Shown here: in pieces, positions 30,073 to 39,844 of the stretch
Position numbering within the stretch: the first letter of the stretch is position 1
How the letters are laid out: each line of letters starts with the position of its first letter
NCBI RefSeq assembly: GCF_000620505.1
Contig: NZ_JIBC01000006.1
Location: forward strand, 124,001 to 188,000
Direction of reading: 5' to 3'
From: Sulfitobacter sp. 20_GPM-1509m
GTDB taxonomy: Bacteria; Pseudomonadota; Alphaproteobacteria; Rhodobacterales; Rhodobacteraceae
DNA: 64,000 bases
Notes under the pieces: generated by a model
What the model was told of the DNA's origin: nothing
The model's input: only the letters and a program-made list of their open reading frames with translations
The model's database searches: none
Made by a program: the position numbers and the translations under genes

Positions 30073-31011
30073 CTAGATTTGCGTGCCCAATGCCACCAGC
30101 CACAGCCATGCCGTGATCACTGACGCCCCTGTCGCCACCAGCACCGAGGACGCGGCCACCCGTCGTGCGCGGCCATACAAGTTGGCAAAGATATAAGCAT
30201 TGACCCCCGGCGCCATGGCCGCCGTCAGCACCGCCGAGCGGAAGAACTCGGGCGAGATATGCAGGCTTTTGCCAATGGTCCATGTGATTGCCGGATGCAC
30301 CACCAGCGCCATCAGGCAGACCATGGCAATGGCCAGCTTGTCGCCCTCGGGTTTGTACTGGATCAGCACGCCGCCCAAGGCGAACAGGGCTGCAGGCAGG
30401 GCTGCACGCACGATCAGGTCCAGCCCGTCGTTCAGCACGCCCGGAAGCGGGATGTGCAGCAGGTTGACGGTAAAGCCCAGCACGATCCCGATGACCAGCG
30501 CATTGCGGAACATCGCGCGGGTCACGGCGCGTGCGGTCTGAAGCGGGCTTGCGCCGCGGTTGCGTGCAATCTCCATGACCGTGATGCCCAAGCCATAGCA
30601 GAACGGCGAGTGGATCGCGACAATGACAAAGTTGCCCGTCAGCGCCGCGGTGCCATAGGCCCGTTCGGTGATCGCGAGCCCCAGCAGCAGGGAATTCGAG
30701 AACAGGCAGCAAAAACCGATTACGATACTGTCTTCGAGATCGCGTTTCAGCAGGTAAAAGGACACCAGCGTGCCAAGGGTGAAACAGGCCGCGGCACCAG
30801 TGTAAAAGGCGACAAGGATACCGGGGTCGAAATTGGCCGACAGGTCCATCCGCGCAATGGCCTGAAACAACAGGCAGGGGATCGCGAAGTTCTGGGTGAA
30901 CTTCATCACACCGTCGATGCCGGAAATCGGAAAGGTCTTGGTCCAGACCGCCACATAGCCAAAGCCGATGACCAGGAAAACGGGCAGGATAACGTCGAGA
31001 AGGGTTTGCAT
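30073..31011 (-). CDS. AEC-family transporter (auxin efflux carrier type)
   Basis: A 312-residue permease with ten hydrophobic segments, start M-Q-T-L-L-D-V-I-L-P-V-F-L-V-I-G-F-G, and A-A-M-A-P-G-V-N-A-Y-I-F near the end, as in the AEC family (PF03547), which exports small organic acids or similar compounds. The substrate is not evident. It converges with the YihY gene (ten bases apart) and lies downstream of the leftward MBL hydrolase gene. Confidence 0.88.
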   Translation of the reverse strand: MQTLLDVILPVFLVIGFGYVAVWTKTFPISGIDGVMKFTQNFAIPCLLFQAIARMDLSANFDPGILVAFYTGAAACFTLGTLVSFYLLKRDLEDSIVIGFCCLFSNSLLLGLAITERAYGTAALTGNFVIVAIHSPFCYGLGITVMEIARNRGASPLQTARAVTRAMFRNALVIGIVLGFTVNLLHIPLPGVLNDGLDLIVRAALPAALFALGGVLIQYKPEGDKLAIAMVCLMALVVHPAITWTIGKSLHISPEFFRSAVLTAAMAPGVNAYIFANLYGRARRVAASSVLVATGASVITAWLWLVALGTQI

Positions 31012-31076
31012 ATTCAGAGCCTTGGGAGGGTCAGCGTGCGGCCCTTCGGGAAGGAGTTGAGGAACCTTGGAAGCGG

Positions 31077-31874
31077 TCAGTCGGCAAAGGTCAGCGACAG
31101 GCCGTCAAAGGCGGGTTGGATGTGGTCGGGTGTTTCATCTGTCAGTGTCTGATAGTCGAGGTCGATGTGCATGTTGGTCAGCACGGCCTGTTTGGGCTGC
31201 ATCTGATCGATCCACTCCAGCGTCTGGGCTAGATGGCTGTGGGTCGGGTGCGGATCGCGGCGCAGTGCATCGACGATCCAGCAGTCCAGATCGCGCAGGT
31301 GGTCCCACGACGCGTCAGGTATGCTGGCCACATCGGGCAGATAGGCCACATCGGCAATGCGAAATCCCAATGCGTCGATGGCTCCGTGATTGACCGAAAA
31401 GGGGGTAAAGGTGATGTCGCCGCCCGCACCTGTCACCGTCACGTCGCCGTCAATCGTGTTCATGTCCAGGATGGGCGGGTACATCGACCCCTTGGGCTGG
31501 ACAAAGGCATAGTCGAACCGCTCGAGCAGCGCGGCCTGGGTCTCGGGATCGGCCCAGACGGGCAGGCGGGCGCGCATGTTGAACACGATCATCCGCAGAT
31601 CATCGATACCGTGCACATGGTCGGCGTGGCTGTGGGTGTAGATCACCGCGTCCAGCCGTCCGACATTGGCGTCCAGCAGCTGGCTGCGCAGGTCGGGCGA
31701 GGTGTCGATCAGCACGGTTGTGGTGCCTGCCTCCGTGATGCGTTCGACCAGCATGGAACAGCGGCGGCGGTTGTTCTTGGGGTTGGTCGGATCACAAGCC
31801 CCCCAGTGGCCGCCCAGGCGCGGCACCCCGCCCGAGGAGCCGCAACCGAGAATGGTGAAACGCAGCTCGGCCAT
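31077..31874 (-). CDS. MBL-fold metal-dependent hydrolase (PhnP-like)
   Basis: A 265-residue hydrolase of the metallo-beta-lactamase fold. The H-S-H-A-D-H motif (about residues 82-87) binds two metal ions; an L-G-C-G-S-S-G-G-V-P start is typical of the PhnP-like subgroup, which hydrolyses phosphodiesters. No phn genes are nearby. Its ATG overlaps the tatD stop by one base, so both are co-translated in a leftward operon with holB and tmk. Confidence 0.85.
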   Translation of the reverse strand: MAELRFTILGCGSSGGVPRLGGHWGACDPTNPKNNRRRCSMLVERITEAGTTTVLIDTSPDLRSQLLDANVGRLDAVIYTHSHADHVHGIDDLRMIVFNMRARLPVWADPETQAALLERFDYAFVQPKGSMYPPILDMNTIDGDVTVTGAGGDITFTPFSVNHGAIDALGFRIADVAYLPDVASIPDASWDHLRDLDCWIVDALRRDPHPTHSHLAQTLEWIDQMQPKQAVLTNMHIDLDYQTLTDETPDHIQPAFDGLSLTFAD

Positions 31875-32680
31875 CAGGCGGCAGCCTTGTAAGCCGCGGC
31901 CTTGGTGAACAGGCGGTCAAAGTTGCTCTGCGTCTGGGCTGCGAAATCGGCATAGTCCATGCCGAACACCTCGGCACCGACGCGGGCGGTGTGCGCGGTA
32001 TAGGCCGGTTCGTTGCGTTTGCCGCGATGGGGGGGCGGCGCCAGATAGGGTGCGTCGGTTTCGACCAGAACGCGGTCCACGGGTGCCGCGGCAAAGATGT
32101 CGCGGATTTCCTGGCTTTTGGGAAAGGCGGAGATGCCCGACATGCTGAGGTAAAAGCCCAGATCCAGCGCCGCACGGGCGAGCTCGGCCGAGGAGGAAAA
32201 GCAGTGCATGACACAGGAATATGCGCCGTTTGCGTGCTCTTCGGCCAGAATGCGGGCCATGTCGTCGTCGGCGTCGCGGGCGTGGATGATCAGCGGCAAG
32301 CCGGTCTGGCGGGCGGCGGCGATGTGGATACGCAGGCTTTGCTGCTGCACCTCGGCGCTGTCGGCGGTGTAATGGTAATCAAGGCCGGTTTCACCGATGC
32401 CCACGAACTTGGGATGCTGCGCCAGCGCGATCAGGTCGTCGACCGACACCAGCGGTTCGCTGGCAGCACTCATCGGATGGGTGCCAGCGGCATAGAAGAC
32501 AGGGGCGTATGCTTCGGCAATCGCACGCACTTGGGGCTCGTTCTTCAGCTTGGTGCAAATGGTGACCATGCGCGTTACGCCCGCTGTCGCGGCGTCGGCG
32601 ATGATCTGGTCGCGCTGACCGTCAAAGTCGGGGAAATCCAGGTGGCAATGGCTGTCGGTGATTTGCGGTGGTGTCTGCAT
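31874..32680 (-). CDS. tatD: TatD-family metal-dependent DNase
   Basis: A 268-residue hydrolase of the amidohydrolase-like TatD group: D-S-H-C-H-L-D near the start, G-E-T-G-L-D-Y (about 95), H-A-R-D-A, H-C-F-S, and E-T-D-A-P-Y-L near the end are the metal-binding motifs. Family members are 3'-5' exonucleases in DNA repair. The order holB-tatD-MBL, with tmk upstream, is common in bacteria. Eight bases separate it from holB. Confidence 0.92.
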   Translation of the reverse strand: MQTPPQITDSHCHLDFPDFDGQRDQIIADAATAGVTRMVTICTKLKNEPQVRAIAEAYAPVFYAAGTHPMSAASEPLVSVDDLIALAQHPKFVGIGETGLDYHYTADSAEVQQQSLRIHIAAARQTGLPLIIHARDADDDMARILAEEHANGAYSCVMHCFSSSAELARAALDLGFYLSMSGISAFPKSQEIRDIFAAAPVDRVLVETDAPYLAPPPHRGKRNEPAYTAHTARVGAEVFGMDYADFAAQTQSNFDRLFTKAAAYKAAA

Positions 32681-32688
32681 CGGGCCCT

Positions 32689-33819
32689 TCAGGCAAGCGC
32701 CTGTTGTTGTAGCTTGAAAAACGTATCCAGCACCAGCGCGGCAGGGTCAAGGTTGACCGCCCGCCCGTGGGCTGCGCGTGCGCTGACATGCTGTTGCGTG
32801 GTGGCCCAACCGCGCGCGGCACGGGCATCGGGGGAAAGGCGGGCCAGAACGGTGGATTCGTGCGGCGCGGCCTGGGTGGCGGGGGGCGCCCCGGTGGCAC
32901 CGGTGCGCGCCAGACGGCCCATGGCAACGTCCAGCAATACGAACAGCAAATCCAGCTTGTCGTCCGCCCCACGCTGGGCTGCCGCTTCGGCCAGTTTCAG
33001 GGCGCGCGCGCGGTCGAGATTGGGCAGGGAACCAAGCAGGCCGATGATCTCGGCATAGATCTGCAGGCCACCCGACAGTGACAGGCGCAATGCCTCGCCG
33101 ACGGAACCTGCAGAAAGCTCGGCCAGGGCTGAGGCATTGTCACCGGCGTCGATGCCGGCCTGGGCCATGGCGTCTGCCATCTGTTCGGGGGCCAACGTCC
33201 CCAGCCGCAAGGTGCGACAGCGCGAACGGATGGTGGGCAACAGCCGCGAGGGCTGGTGCGAGATCAGCAGGATCGTGGCGCGCGCGGGCGGCTCTTCCAG
33301 CATTTTCAGCAGGGCATTCGCGGCTTGGGTGTTCATGTCGTCGGCGGCGTCGACAATGACCACACGGCGGCCGCCGTCGGTCGCCGACATCTGGAAAAAA
33401 CCGGCCAGACGGCGGATGTCGTCCACGACAATCTGGTCGCGCATCCGTCCGGTCTTTTCGTTGACGGTGCGGGTGATGGATTTCAGCCCCGGTTCGGCCC
33501 GCGCGGCGATGCGGTGGGCCACGGGATGGTCGGGGTCAATGTGCAGAGACGCGGGCGGGGGCGGCGCGCCGAACATGCCACCGTCGTCGCCGGGGTCCGG
33601 TGTGGCCAGCAGAAAGCGGGCGATGGACCAGGCCAGCGTGGCCTTGCCGACACCGCGCGGGCCGGTGATCATCCAGGCATGGTGCAGCCGTTCGCTGGCG
33701 AAGGCGTCAAGAAACGCCTGCTGTGCGGCGTCCTGGCCGATAAGATGCGTTGCCGCGCTGGGATGCGGGGCGCCGGGGACCTGATCGGCAGGTTGGATAT
33801 CGGGTGAGGTGGTGGCCAT
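32689..33819 (-). CDS. holB: DNA polymerase III subunit delta prime
   Basis: Subunit of the clamp loader that places the sliding clamp on DNA. The 376-residue protein has a Walker A-like G-P-R-G-V-G-K-A-T (about residues 53-61), a D-A-A-D-D-M sensor segment and the R-C-R arginine-finger region at S-R-C-R-T-L. The family is usually near 330-380 residues. It is the middle gene of the tmk-holB-tatD group, in leftward order. Confidence 0.92.
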   Translation of the reverse strand: MATTSPDIQPADQVPGAPHPSAATHLIGQDAAQQAFLDAFASERLHHAWMITGPRGVGKATLAWSIARFLLATPDPGDDGGMFGAPPPPASLHIDPDHPVAHRIAARAEPGLKSITRTVNEKTGRMRDQIVVDDIRRLAGFFQMSATDGGRRVVIVDAADDMNTQAANALLKMLEEPPARATILLISHQPSRLLPTIRSRCRTLRLGTLAPEQMADAMAQAGIDAGDNASALAELSAGSVGEALRLSLSGGLQIYAEIIGLLGSLPNLDRARALKLAEAAAQRGADDKLDLLFVLLDVAMGRLARTGATGAPPATQAAPHESTVLARLSPDARAARGWATTQQHVSARAAHGRAVNLDPAALVLDTFFKLQQQALA

Positions 33820-33881
33820 GGCGCAGGTCTAGCACCGTGTTGCGGGGGTTGGAATGGGGGCTAAGCAACGCTCTTTATTTT

Positions 33882-33942
33882 GGGGCGCTGCCCCCGCGTT
33901 GCTGCGCAACGCGCCCCCGGGATATTTTTAGCCAAAAGAAGA
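33882..33942. repeat. Intergenic hairpins and Rhodobacteraceae-type repeat
   Basis: Between holB and tmk: a GGGGC/GCCCC hairpin (33882-33894), a perfect GCGTTGC/GCAACGC hairpin (33896-33912), then CGGGATATTTTTAGCCAAAA (33918-33937) and GAAG. The last motif recurs as a near copy at 44179-44201 and is, from memory, a common intergenic element in this family. The holB promoter, if present, must lie in this 108-base gap. Confidence 0.55.
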
Positions 33943-34575
33943 CAGGTGGGTGCTGACGGTCCGGGCGACCTCCGAGGCCACCGTGTCGATGGCGCGTGCG
34001 CCGTCAATGATCCGGAAACGTTCAGGGAATTCCTGCGCGAGCGACAGAAATCCTGCGCGCATCTGCGCTTGCAGGTCGGCACCGAAGTCCTCAAAGCGTT
34101 CTTCCGCGGTCTGGCGGGACTTGGCGCGCGCGTGGCCGGTGTCGGGGTCCATGTCGATCAGCACGGTCAGGTCCGGTTCGCGTCCGATCATGAGGCTGTG
34201 CAATTGGTCAACGGTGGCACGCAGGTCGCCGCGTGACAGGCCCTGATACATGCGGGTGCTGTCGGCAAAGCGGTCGCAGATCACGATTTGGCCAGCAGCG
34301 AGTGCGGGATTGATCGTGCGTTCCAGATGGTCGCGCCGCGCTGCGGTGAAAAGCAGGATCTCGGTTTCGGCGGACCAGCGGTCGGGATCGCCTTGCAACA
34401 CCAGCGCACGGATTTCCTCGGCACCGGGAGAGCCGCCGGGTTCGCGGGTCAGGATCACGTCGTGACCTTGCGCGCGCAGATGTTCCGCCAGCAGACGCGC
34501 CTGGGTGGACTTGCCCGACCCGTCGATGCCCTCGAACGTGATAAAGGTGCCGTGACCGGCCTGCGGCTGGCTCAA
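33928..34575 (-). CDS. tmk: Thymidylate kinase
   Basis: Phosphorylates dTMP to dTDP. The 215-residue protein has a P-loop F-E-G-I-D-G-S-G-K-S-T (residues 14-24), the D-R-F-A-D-S-T motif and an R-Q-T-A-E-E-R-F lid arginine region, all typical of tmk. Its ATG overlaps the stop of the carboxypeptidase gene by four bases (ATGA), so both are translated together. Essential gene for DNA synthesis. Confidence 0.95.
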   Translation of the reverse strand: MSQPQAGHGTFITFEGIDGSGKSTQARLLAEHLRAQGHDVILTREPGGSPGAEEIRALVLQGDPDRWSAETEILLFTAARRDHLERTINPALAAGQIVICDRFADSTRMYQGLSRGDLRATVDQLHSLMIGREPDLTVLIDMDPDTGHARAKSRQTAEERFEDFGADLQAQMRAGFLSLAQEFPERFRIIDGARAIDTVASEVARTVSTHLSSFG

Positions 34576-35741
34576 CTGGCGGCCCCGGCTTCTTCTTCGG
34601 GGCCACGGTTCAGACGGTCCAGCAGGATCAGCGCAACGGCGCTGACCTTGGCCACAAAGCCTGCAGGGGCGACAGAGGTCTCCGCCACCAGCGGAACGCG
34701 CGTTTCAGGCAGGCCTTCGGGCTGGATCACCAGCTCGGCCAATGTGTCGCCTGCGGCCACGGGCGCCTTGATCGGGCCGGTATAGACGACCTCGGCAGTC
34801 ACGTCCTCACCGGTCAGCACCGGTAGCAGCACGTTCAGATCTTCTTCCAGTGTCAGGCCGACGGTCTTGGCCTGTCCCATCCAGACGTCGGCCTGCGCGA
34901 TCCGCTGGCCGGCTTTGCCCAAAGGGCGTTGGGCGAACTGGCGGAAGGCCCAGTTCACCACGGCTTCGGCCTCTTCGGCACGGGCCTCGGCCGAGGGCAG
35001 GCCGGACAGCACAAAGATGATGCGACGGTCATCCTGCACCGCAGAGCCCACAAGGCCATAGCCTGCCTCCTGGGTGTGACCGGTTTTCAACCCATCCGCA
35101 CCGATGCCCAGGCCCAGCAGCGGATTGCGGTTGAAGCGGTTCGAGGCCTCTTCCGGGTCAAAGAGGTACTCTTTCTCTGCAAACAGCGGATAATACTGTG
35201 GAAAATCGGTGATGATGTGATTTGAAAGCAGCGCCAGATCGCGCATCGACATCAGGTGACCCGCCTGTGGCCAGCCGTTCGAGTTGGCGAAGGTCGAATT
35301 GGTCATGCCCATCTTTACCGCGCGCTGCGTCATCAGCCGGGCAAAGCCCGCCTCGGTCCCGTCGGGGCTGAGCGCCTCGGCGATCACGGCACAGGCGTCG
35401 TTGCCCGACAGCACGATGATGCCGCGCAGCAGGCTTTCGACCGGCACCCGCTCGCCTGCTTTGAGGAACAGGGTGGAACCTCCATAGTTCATCGCGTGCT
35501 GCGATACAGGCAGTTCTTCGTTCAGCGTCAGGCGGCCATCACCAAGGGCCTCAAAGGCCATGTAGAGCGTCATCAGCTTGGACATCGACGCGGGCGGCAG
35601 CGGCTGGTCTGCATTCTTGGTCAGCAGGACCGTGCCCGTGGTCTGGTCGATCACAAAGGCCGAGCTTGCGCGGGTGTCAAATGCCTGCGCTGGCAGGGTG
35701 GTGAGGATCAGCGCAAAAGCGGCAGCGAGGGTGCGGATCAT
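34572..35741 (-). CDS. D-alanyl-D-alanine carboxypeptidase (PBP5/6 family)
   Basis: A periplasmic serine peptidase (S11) that trims the terminal D-alanine from peptidoglycan stem peptides. A signal peptide of about 20 residues ends at P-A-Q-A; the active-site S52-M-S-K55, S-G-N-D (about 115) and K-T-G (about 217) are all present. The C-terminal domain (about 275-360) is the PBP5_C beta domain, and the end E-E-A-G-A lacks a clear amphipathic anchor. 389 residues is normal. Confidence 0.92.
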   Translation of the reverse strand: MIRTLAAAFALILTTLPAQAFDTRASSAFVIDQTTGTVLLTKNADQPLPPASMSKLMTLYMAFEALGDGRLTLNEELPVSQHAMNYGGSTLFLKAGERVPVESLLRGIIVLSGNDACAVIAEALSPDGTEAGFARLMTQRAVKMGMTNSTFANSNGWPQAGHLMSMRDLALLSNHIITDFPQYYPLFAEKEYLFDPEEASNRFNRNPLLGLGIGADGLKTGHTQEAGYGLVGSAVQDDRRIIFVLSGLPSAEARAEEAEAVVNWAFRQFAQRPLGKAGQRIAQADVWMGQAKTVGLTLEEDLNVLLPVLTGEDVTAEVVYTGPIKAPVAAGDTLAELVIQPEGLPETRVPLVAETSVAPAGFVAKVSAVALILLDRLNRGPEEEAGAAS

Positions 35742-35755
35742 CGTTAGGGTGTCCT

Positions 35756-36655
35756 TTAGTTGGTCACGGCATAGGCGTCAGAGAAGCCCTGTTCCTTGAT
35801 CTTGGCAAGGAGCTGTTTGCGTTCGGATGCGGTTACGGCGGGGCCTACGACCACGCGCCAGAAGGTTTTGCCGTTGGCCTCGAATGTCTTGACCTCGGGG
35901 ACAACACCCGCGCCGCGCATCTGGTTGGCGGTGCGTTCGGCGTTGGCCTCGACCGAGAAAATGCCGATCTGGACATAGGGCTTGTCCAGCGACGAGGCGC
36001 GCGGTTGCGCAACGGGTTTCGGCGCGGGGGCCGGTGCCGTCGCTGGTGTGGCCGGATCGGCCAGGGCGGTTTCGGCAGTCGACACAGGGTCGAGCGTGGT
36101 GGCCGCCACGTCTGCGGCGGGCGGCAGGGCGGCGCCATCGGCGGCAAGGGTCGCCTCCTCGGCAGGGCCATCCTCGGCGATCTCTTCCTTGCGCAGCGCG
36201 GTCACGTTCAACTCGACCGGTGCGCCGGCCAACATGCCCAGCGATGTTGCCGCGTCGGACGAGACCTGAAGCCGTGGCCCAGGGATGTCACGTTCCCTGC
36301 GGAACAGCGCACCGACGACGAATTGCCCGTTGGCCTGATTGCGGATGATCACCCGTTCGGGGTCTTTCACATCGGGGTGCGCGACCCAGACACCACCCAG
36401 TGAGGGGCGCCCGTCCCACAGGCCCGGTTCGGTGGCGGAAAACACCTCCGGAGCCTCAATGTCACGCTCGACCGTCTTGCGGGTGCGTTTCGTGGCCGAG
36501 GTGGTTGTGCCGTCCTTGGCCTTGATCCCCAGCCCCTGGCCCAGACTGAACTGGCCCCCTTCGTCGCATCCGGCCAGCACGGCCAGTGCACATGTGGCGG
36601 CGATCAAGCCTTTGGTGTGACTGCGAAAATTTCTAGAGAAGACTGCCCAAGTCAT
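35756..36655 (-). CDS. SPOR-domain lipoprotein
   Basis: A 299-residue lipoprotein: signal with L-A-V-L-A-G-C and lipid cysteine C30; a central domain with V-I-I-R-N-Q-A-N-G-Q-F-V-V-G, resembling RlpA-like or septal proteins; a long proline and alanine rich linker (about 175-225); and a C-terminal SPOR domain (Y-V-Q-I-G-I-F-S to the end), which binds denuded peptidoglycan at division sites. Start is ATG 36655 with AAGGA upstream; the longer frame to 36856 has no signal. It lies next to the carboxypeptidase gene, so both act on the cell wall. Confidence 0.8.
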   Translation of the reverse strand: MTWAVFSRNFRSHTKGLIAATCALAVLAGCDEGGQFSLGQGLGIKAKDGTTTSATKRTRKTVERDIEAPEVFSATEPGLWDGRPSLGGVWVAHPDVKDPERVIIRNQANGQFVVGALFRRERDIPGPRLQVSSDAATSLGMLAGAPVELNVTALRKEEIAEDGPAEEATLAADGAALPPAADVAATTLDPVSTAETALADPATPATAPAPAPKPVAQPRASSLDKPYVQIGIFSVEANAERTANQMRGAGVVPEVKTFEANGKTFWRVVVGPAVTASERKQLLAKIKEQGFSDAYAVTN

Positions 36656-36871
36656 CGTGATAAAGTCCTTGCCTGTCTCCGGCTCCCCAGCGGGCCGGCG
36701 CGTCCGAAACGGCACGCATGGTAACCCCTCTGGCGGGGGCGTTGGGCGCACTCTAGCGCGTGTAGGCCCCTGTGAAAAGCGCGTGCAGGGCAGATCGGCG
36801 ATATTCCCCGCGACACCGGGTGAAATTCGCAGTTTGCCGAATCGCGGAAGCCACACTATTTGACCCCAGTC

Positions 36872-36961
36872 GGAGGAGTGGCAGAGTGGTCGAATGCACC
36901 GGTCTTGAAAACCGACGAGGGTGAAAGTCCTCCGTGGGTTCGAATCCCACCTCCTCCGCCA
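36872..36961 (+). tRNA. tRNA-Ser (anticodon TGA)
   Basis: Cloverleaf of 90 bases with a long variable arm: acceptor GGAGGAG (36872-36878) pairs with CTCCTCC (36951-36957), anticodon loop CTTGAAA gives TGA, T-loop GTTCGAATC, and a genomically encoded CCA. The extended variable arm (GACGAGGGTGAAAGTCCTC) is class II, as for serine. Confidence 0.95.
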
Positions 36962-37149
36962 TCATGCGGTTCGGCTGCGCAGCCCTGAGTATCAATCTCT
37001 CAATTTGGATTAAAATGCCCTGTATGCCGGGCGTCGGTTTTGCGGGCCTGCGTTAAGCCTGTCGTAAGACTAGGGCTATAAACGACATTCAATTGCCAAA
37101 CGGATCACGCGCGCCCATCGGGCAAGCGGGCCGATGAAAGAGGTGTTGG

Positions 37150-39771
37150 ATGTCAGTGCAACGTAATTTGAAATGGCTCAAAAGTGCGATGGCCAGTGTC
37201 CTGGCCAAGAACCTGCTGGGCGTGGCTCTTGTGGTCATCATGATTTTCGCCTTCTCGGTGTGGCGGGACAACAAGGACGCCACGGCAGAACGCGATCAGG
37301 ATTTGCGTGACCGCACGAGAGAGGTCAGCCGGTTGTTGGCGCAGCAGTTGGGCGGATCGATCAAGTTCGGCAATGTGAAGGCGATCTCGGAGATTGTTGA
37401 GGGGGTGATTGTCGAGGCGGGCGACGAGGCTGTTGCAGGTCTGGCTTTCGACGTCTCGGGCGAAATCTTGCACCGCAGCCCGACAGACGCATTCGATCTG
37501 GCCGCAGCAACGGATCTGGCACGGACCGCAATCGCCAACCAGGAGTCAGTTGAATCCGCTGACGGTGATATGAGGGCGGTTCCGGCGCGGTTCGGTGCCG
37601 AGAACGCCATTGTCGGGGCCGTTGTAACGGTATGGACCCATGAACCGGGTCTGCTGGAAATTGCCGCCTCGCAACGTCAGGACATGATCGAGGTTGGCCT
37701 GGCGATGATTCTGGCACTGGTGGTGACAGGTATCTATCTGTGGCTTTACATGTCGCGTCCTCTGATCCGCATCGAGGGCGCGATGACCAAGGTGGCGTCG
37801 GAAGATTATGAGACTGCGATTCCCTTCACCCGTCGCAATGATGAGATCGGGGGCATTGCGCAAAGGCTGGACCAGTTCCGCAAGGATCTTGCCATTGCCA
37901 AGGATGCGCAGCGCGAAGCGGCATTTAAAAGTGCCGCTTTCGAGGGATCGTCGGCGGCCATGATGATGGTCGACACACAGTTCATCGTCACCTTTGTCAA
38001 TCCGGCCTGCGCAGACCTGTTGTCGGAAATGGGCAATGATCTGACATCCCGTTGGTCGGGTGTGTCGGGGGCTGCATGGGTGGGCGCGGATCTGTCGCAG
38101 ATGGCCGATGTTTCCGCCCTGGCACAAGCGGCGCGCACGAACGGTGCCGCGGCGTTGCCCAAGGATATCTCAATGCAGCTTGGCGAACGGCACGTCACGG
38201 TCAAGGCCAACGCGGCCCTGGATGCGGCGGGCAAGATGATCGGTTCGGTCATTGAATGGTCCGACAATACGGAATCGCACCGTGATGCTGTGCTGTTGGG
38301 GGCCATTGATGCCAATCAGATCCGGTTGGAATTCGATGCACAGGGCAATTGCGTCAAGGTGAATGACAACGGTGCAACAGCATTGGGCGTGGCCGCAAGC
38401 CAGGTGCTCAGTTCGCGTTTCGACACGCTGTTCAGCGCCAGGCAAGCCGACCCCGGCCTGCCCGAGGATCTGGCGCGCACGATCTTGAAGGGGACGGCCG
38501 TGCAGGGGTGTTTCGACATCATCAAACCGAACGGTGGTGGCGAGCTGTTGCATTTTGACGGTGCCTTTGCCGGGATCAAGGGGGCTGACGGACACCCCGA
38601 ACGGGCCGTGTTCCTGGGCACTGACGTCACAGAAAGCCGCCATGCGGTACGCGAGGCCGACGAAACCCGTGCCCGTATCTCCAAGGAGCAGCAGCGCGTG
38701 GTCGAGGCGCTGGGCCTGGCTTTGCAAAACCTCTCCGAGGGCGATCTGACCGCCGACATCGAAGAGGTGTTCCCGGAGGAATACGAAGCCTTGCGGCGCA
38801 ATTTCAACGAGGCGACCGCATCGCTTAAAACGGCGATCGGGGCGGTCATGCACAACGCTGAATCGATCCGCCATGAGACCAGCGAGATCACAAGTGCCGC
38901 TGATGACCTGTCACGACGGACTGAAAAACAGGCCGCAACACTCGAAGAGACGGCGGCGGCGCTGGACAAGCTGACAAGCTCGGTCATGTCGGCGGCTGAA
39001 AGCGCCGATGCGGCCAGCAAGATGTCCGCGGATGCCCAGCAGAATGCCCAGCAGGGTGGGGATGTCGCCCGCGAAGCCGTACGCGCCATGGACGAGATCA
39101 AGACGTCGAGCCAGGAGATTTCCAAAATCACCAGCGTGATCGACGACATCGCCTTTCAGACCAACCTGCTGGCCTTGAACGCCGGTGTCGAAGCCGCGCG
39201 GGCAGGGGACGCGGGGCGCGGATTCGCGGTGGTGGCCACCGAGGTGCGCGCGCTGGCGCAACGTTCGTCCGAGGCGGCGCGTGAAATCAATGCGTTGATC
39301 TCGGCCTCGGGGGATCAGGTGCGTCAGGGTGTCGATCTGGTGGACCGGACCGGAAACGCACTGGCGGCCATCGTGAATTCGGTGTCGGATATTTCCGAAC
39401 GTGTGTCTGCCATCGCCGCTTCGGCCCGCGAACAATCCAACGGTCTGAGCGAAGTGAACACCGCAGTCAACGAGTTGGACCACGTGACCCAGCAAAATGC
39501 CGCCATGTTCGAAGAGACCACCGCCGCCAGCCATGCGTTGACCGCAGAAGCCGACGGATTGGCGGCAGCTGTCTCTGCCTTCCGCATGGGAGATGCGCCA
39601 CGGCCAACAGTTCAGGCCCGCCCCATCCCGAAGGCGGTGACGGGGAGACTGGCCGCACCCACCCCCGCGCCCGTCAGCCCGACCTCTGTCGGCAGCGCAC
39701 CGATGGCGGGCAATACGGCCTTGAAGTTCGATATGGCGGAGCCGGAGGAAGACGGCTGGGAGGAGTTCTGA
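37150..39771 (+). CDS. Methyl-accepting chemotaxis protein with HAMP and PAS domains
   Basis: An 873-residue chemoreceptor. Order: membrane segment (about 19-37), short periplasmic region, second membrane segment (about 182-202), HAMP (to about 255), two PAS-like regions (about 255-510), then the cytoplasmic signalling domain with the hairpin [20 protein letters not shown]. The last five residues, G-W-E-E-F, resemble the x-W-x-x-F tether for CheR and CheB. No other che genes are in the window. ATG 37150 has GAGG upstream. Confidence 0.9.
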   Translation: MSVQRNLKWLKSAMASVLAKNLLGVALVVIMIFAFSVWRDNKDATAERDQDLRDRTREVSRLLAQQLGGSIKFGNVKAISEIVEGVIVEAGDEAVAGLAFDVSGEILHRSPTDAFDLAAATDLARTAIANQESVESADGDMRAVPARFGAENAIVGAVVTVWTHEPGLLEIAASQRQDMIEVGLAMILALVVTGIYLWLYMSRPLIRIEGAMTKVASEDYETAIPFTRRNDEIGGIAQRLDQFRKDLAIAKDAQREAAFKSAAFEGSSAAMMMVDTQFIVTFVNPACADLLSEMGNDLTSRWSGVSGAAWVGADLSQMADVSALAQAARTNGAAALPKDISMQLGERHVTVKANAALDAAGKMIGSVIEWSDNTESHRDAVLLGAIDANQIRLEFDAQGNCVKVNDNGATALGVAASQVLSSRFDTLFSARQADPGLPEDLARTILKGTAVQGCFDIIKPNGGGELLHFDGAFAGIKGADGHPERAVFLGTDVTESRHAVREADETRARISKEQQRVVEALGLALQNLSEGDLTADIEEVFPEEYEALRRNFNEATASLKTAIGAVMHNAESIRHETSEITSAADDLSRRTEKQAATLEETAAALDKLTSSVMSAAESADAASKMSADAQQNAQQGGDVAREAVRAMDEIKTSSQEISKITSVIDDIAFQTNLLALNAGVEAARAGDAGRGFAVVATEVRALAQRSSEAAREINALISASGDQVRQGVDLVDRTGNALAAIVNSVSDISERVSAIAASAREQSNGLSEVNTAVNELDHVTQQNAAMFEETTAASHALTAEADGLAAAVSAFRMGDAPRPTVQARPIPKAVTGRLAAPTPAPVSPTSVGSAPMAGNTALKFDMAEPEEDGWEEF

Positions 39772-39793
39772 GCCAGCTTGTGAGACCAAACGC

Positions 39794-39821
39794 AAAACGC
39801 CGCCCTGCAAGGCGGCGTTTT
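39794..39821. terminator. Bidirectional terminator between MCP and metG
   Basis: A perfect eleven-pair stem AAAACGCCGCC (39794-39804) with GGCGGCGTTTT (39811-39821), loop CTGCAA. The T-run on both strands serves the two converging genes. Confidence 0.93.
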
Positions 39822-39844
39822 GACTTGAACAGACGGATCAAAAA

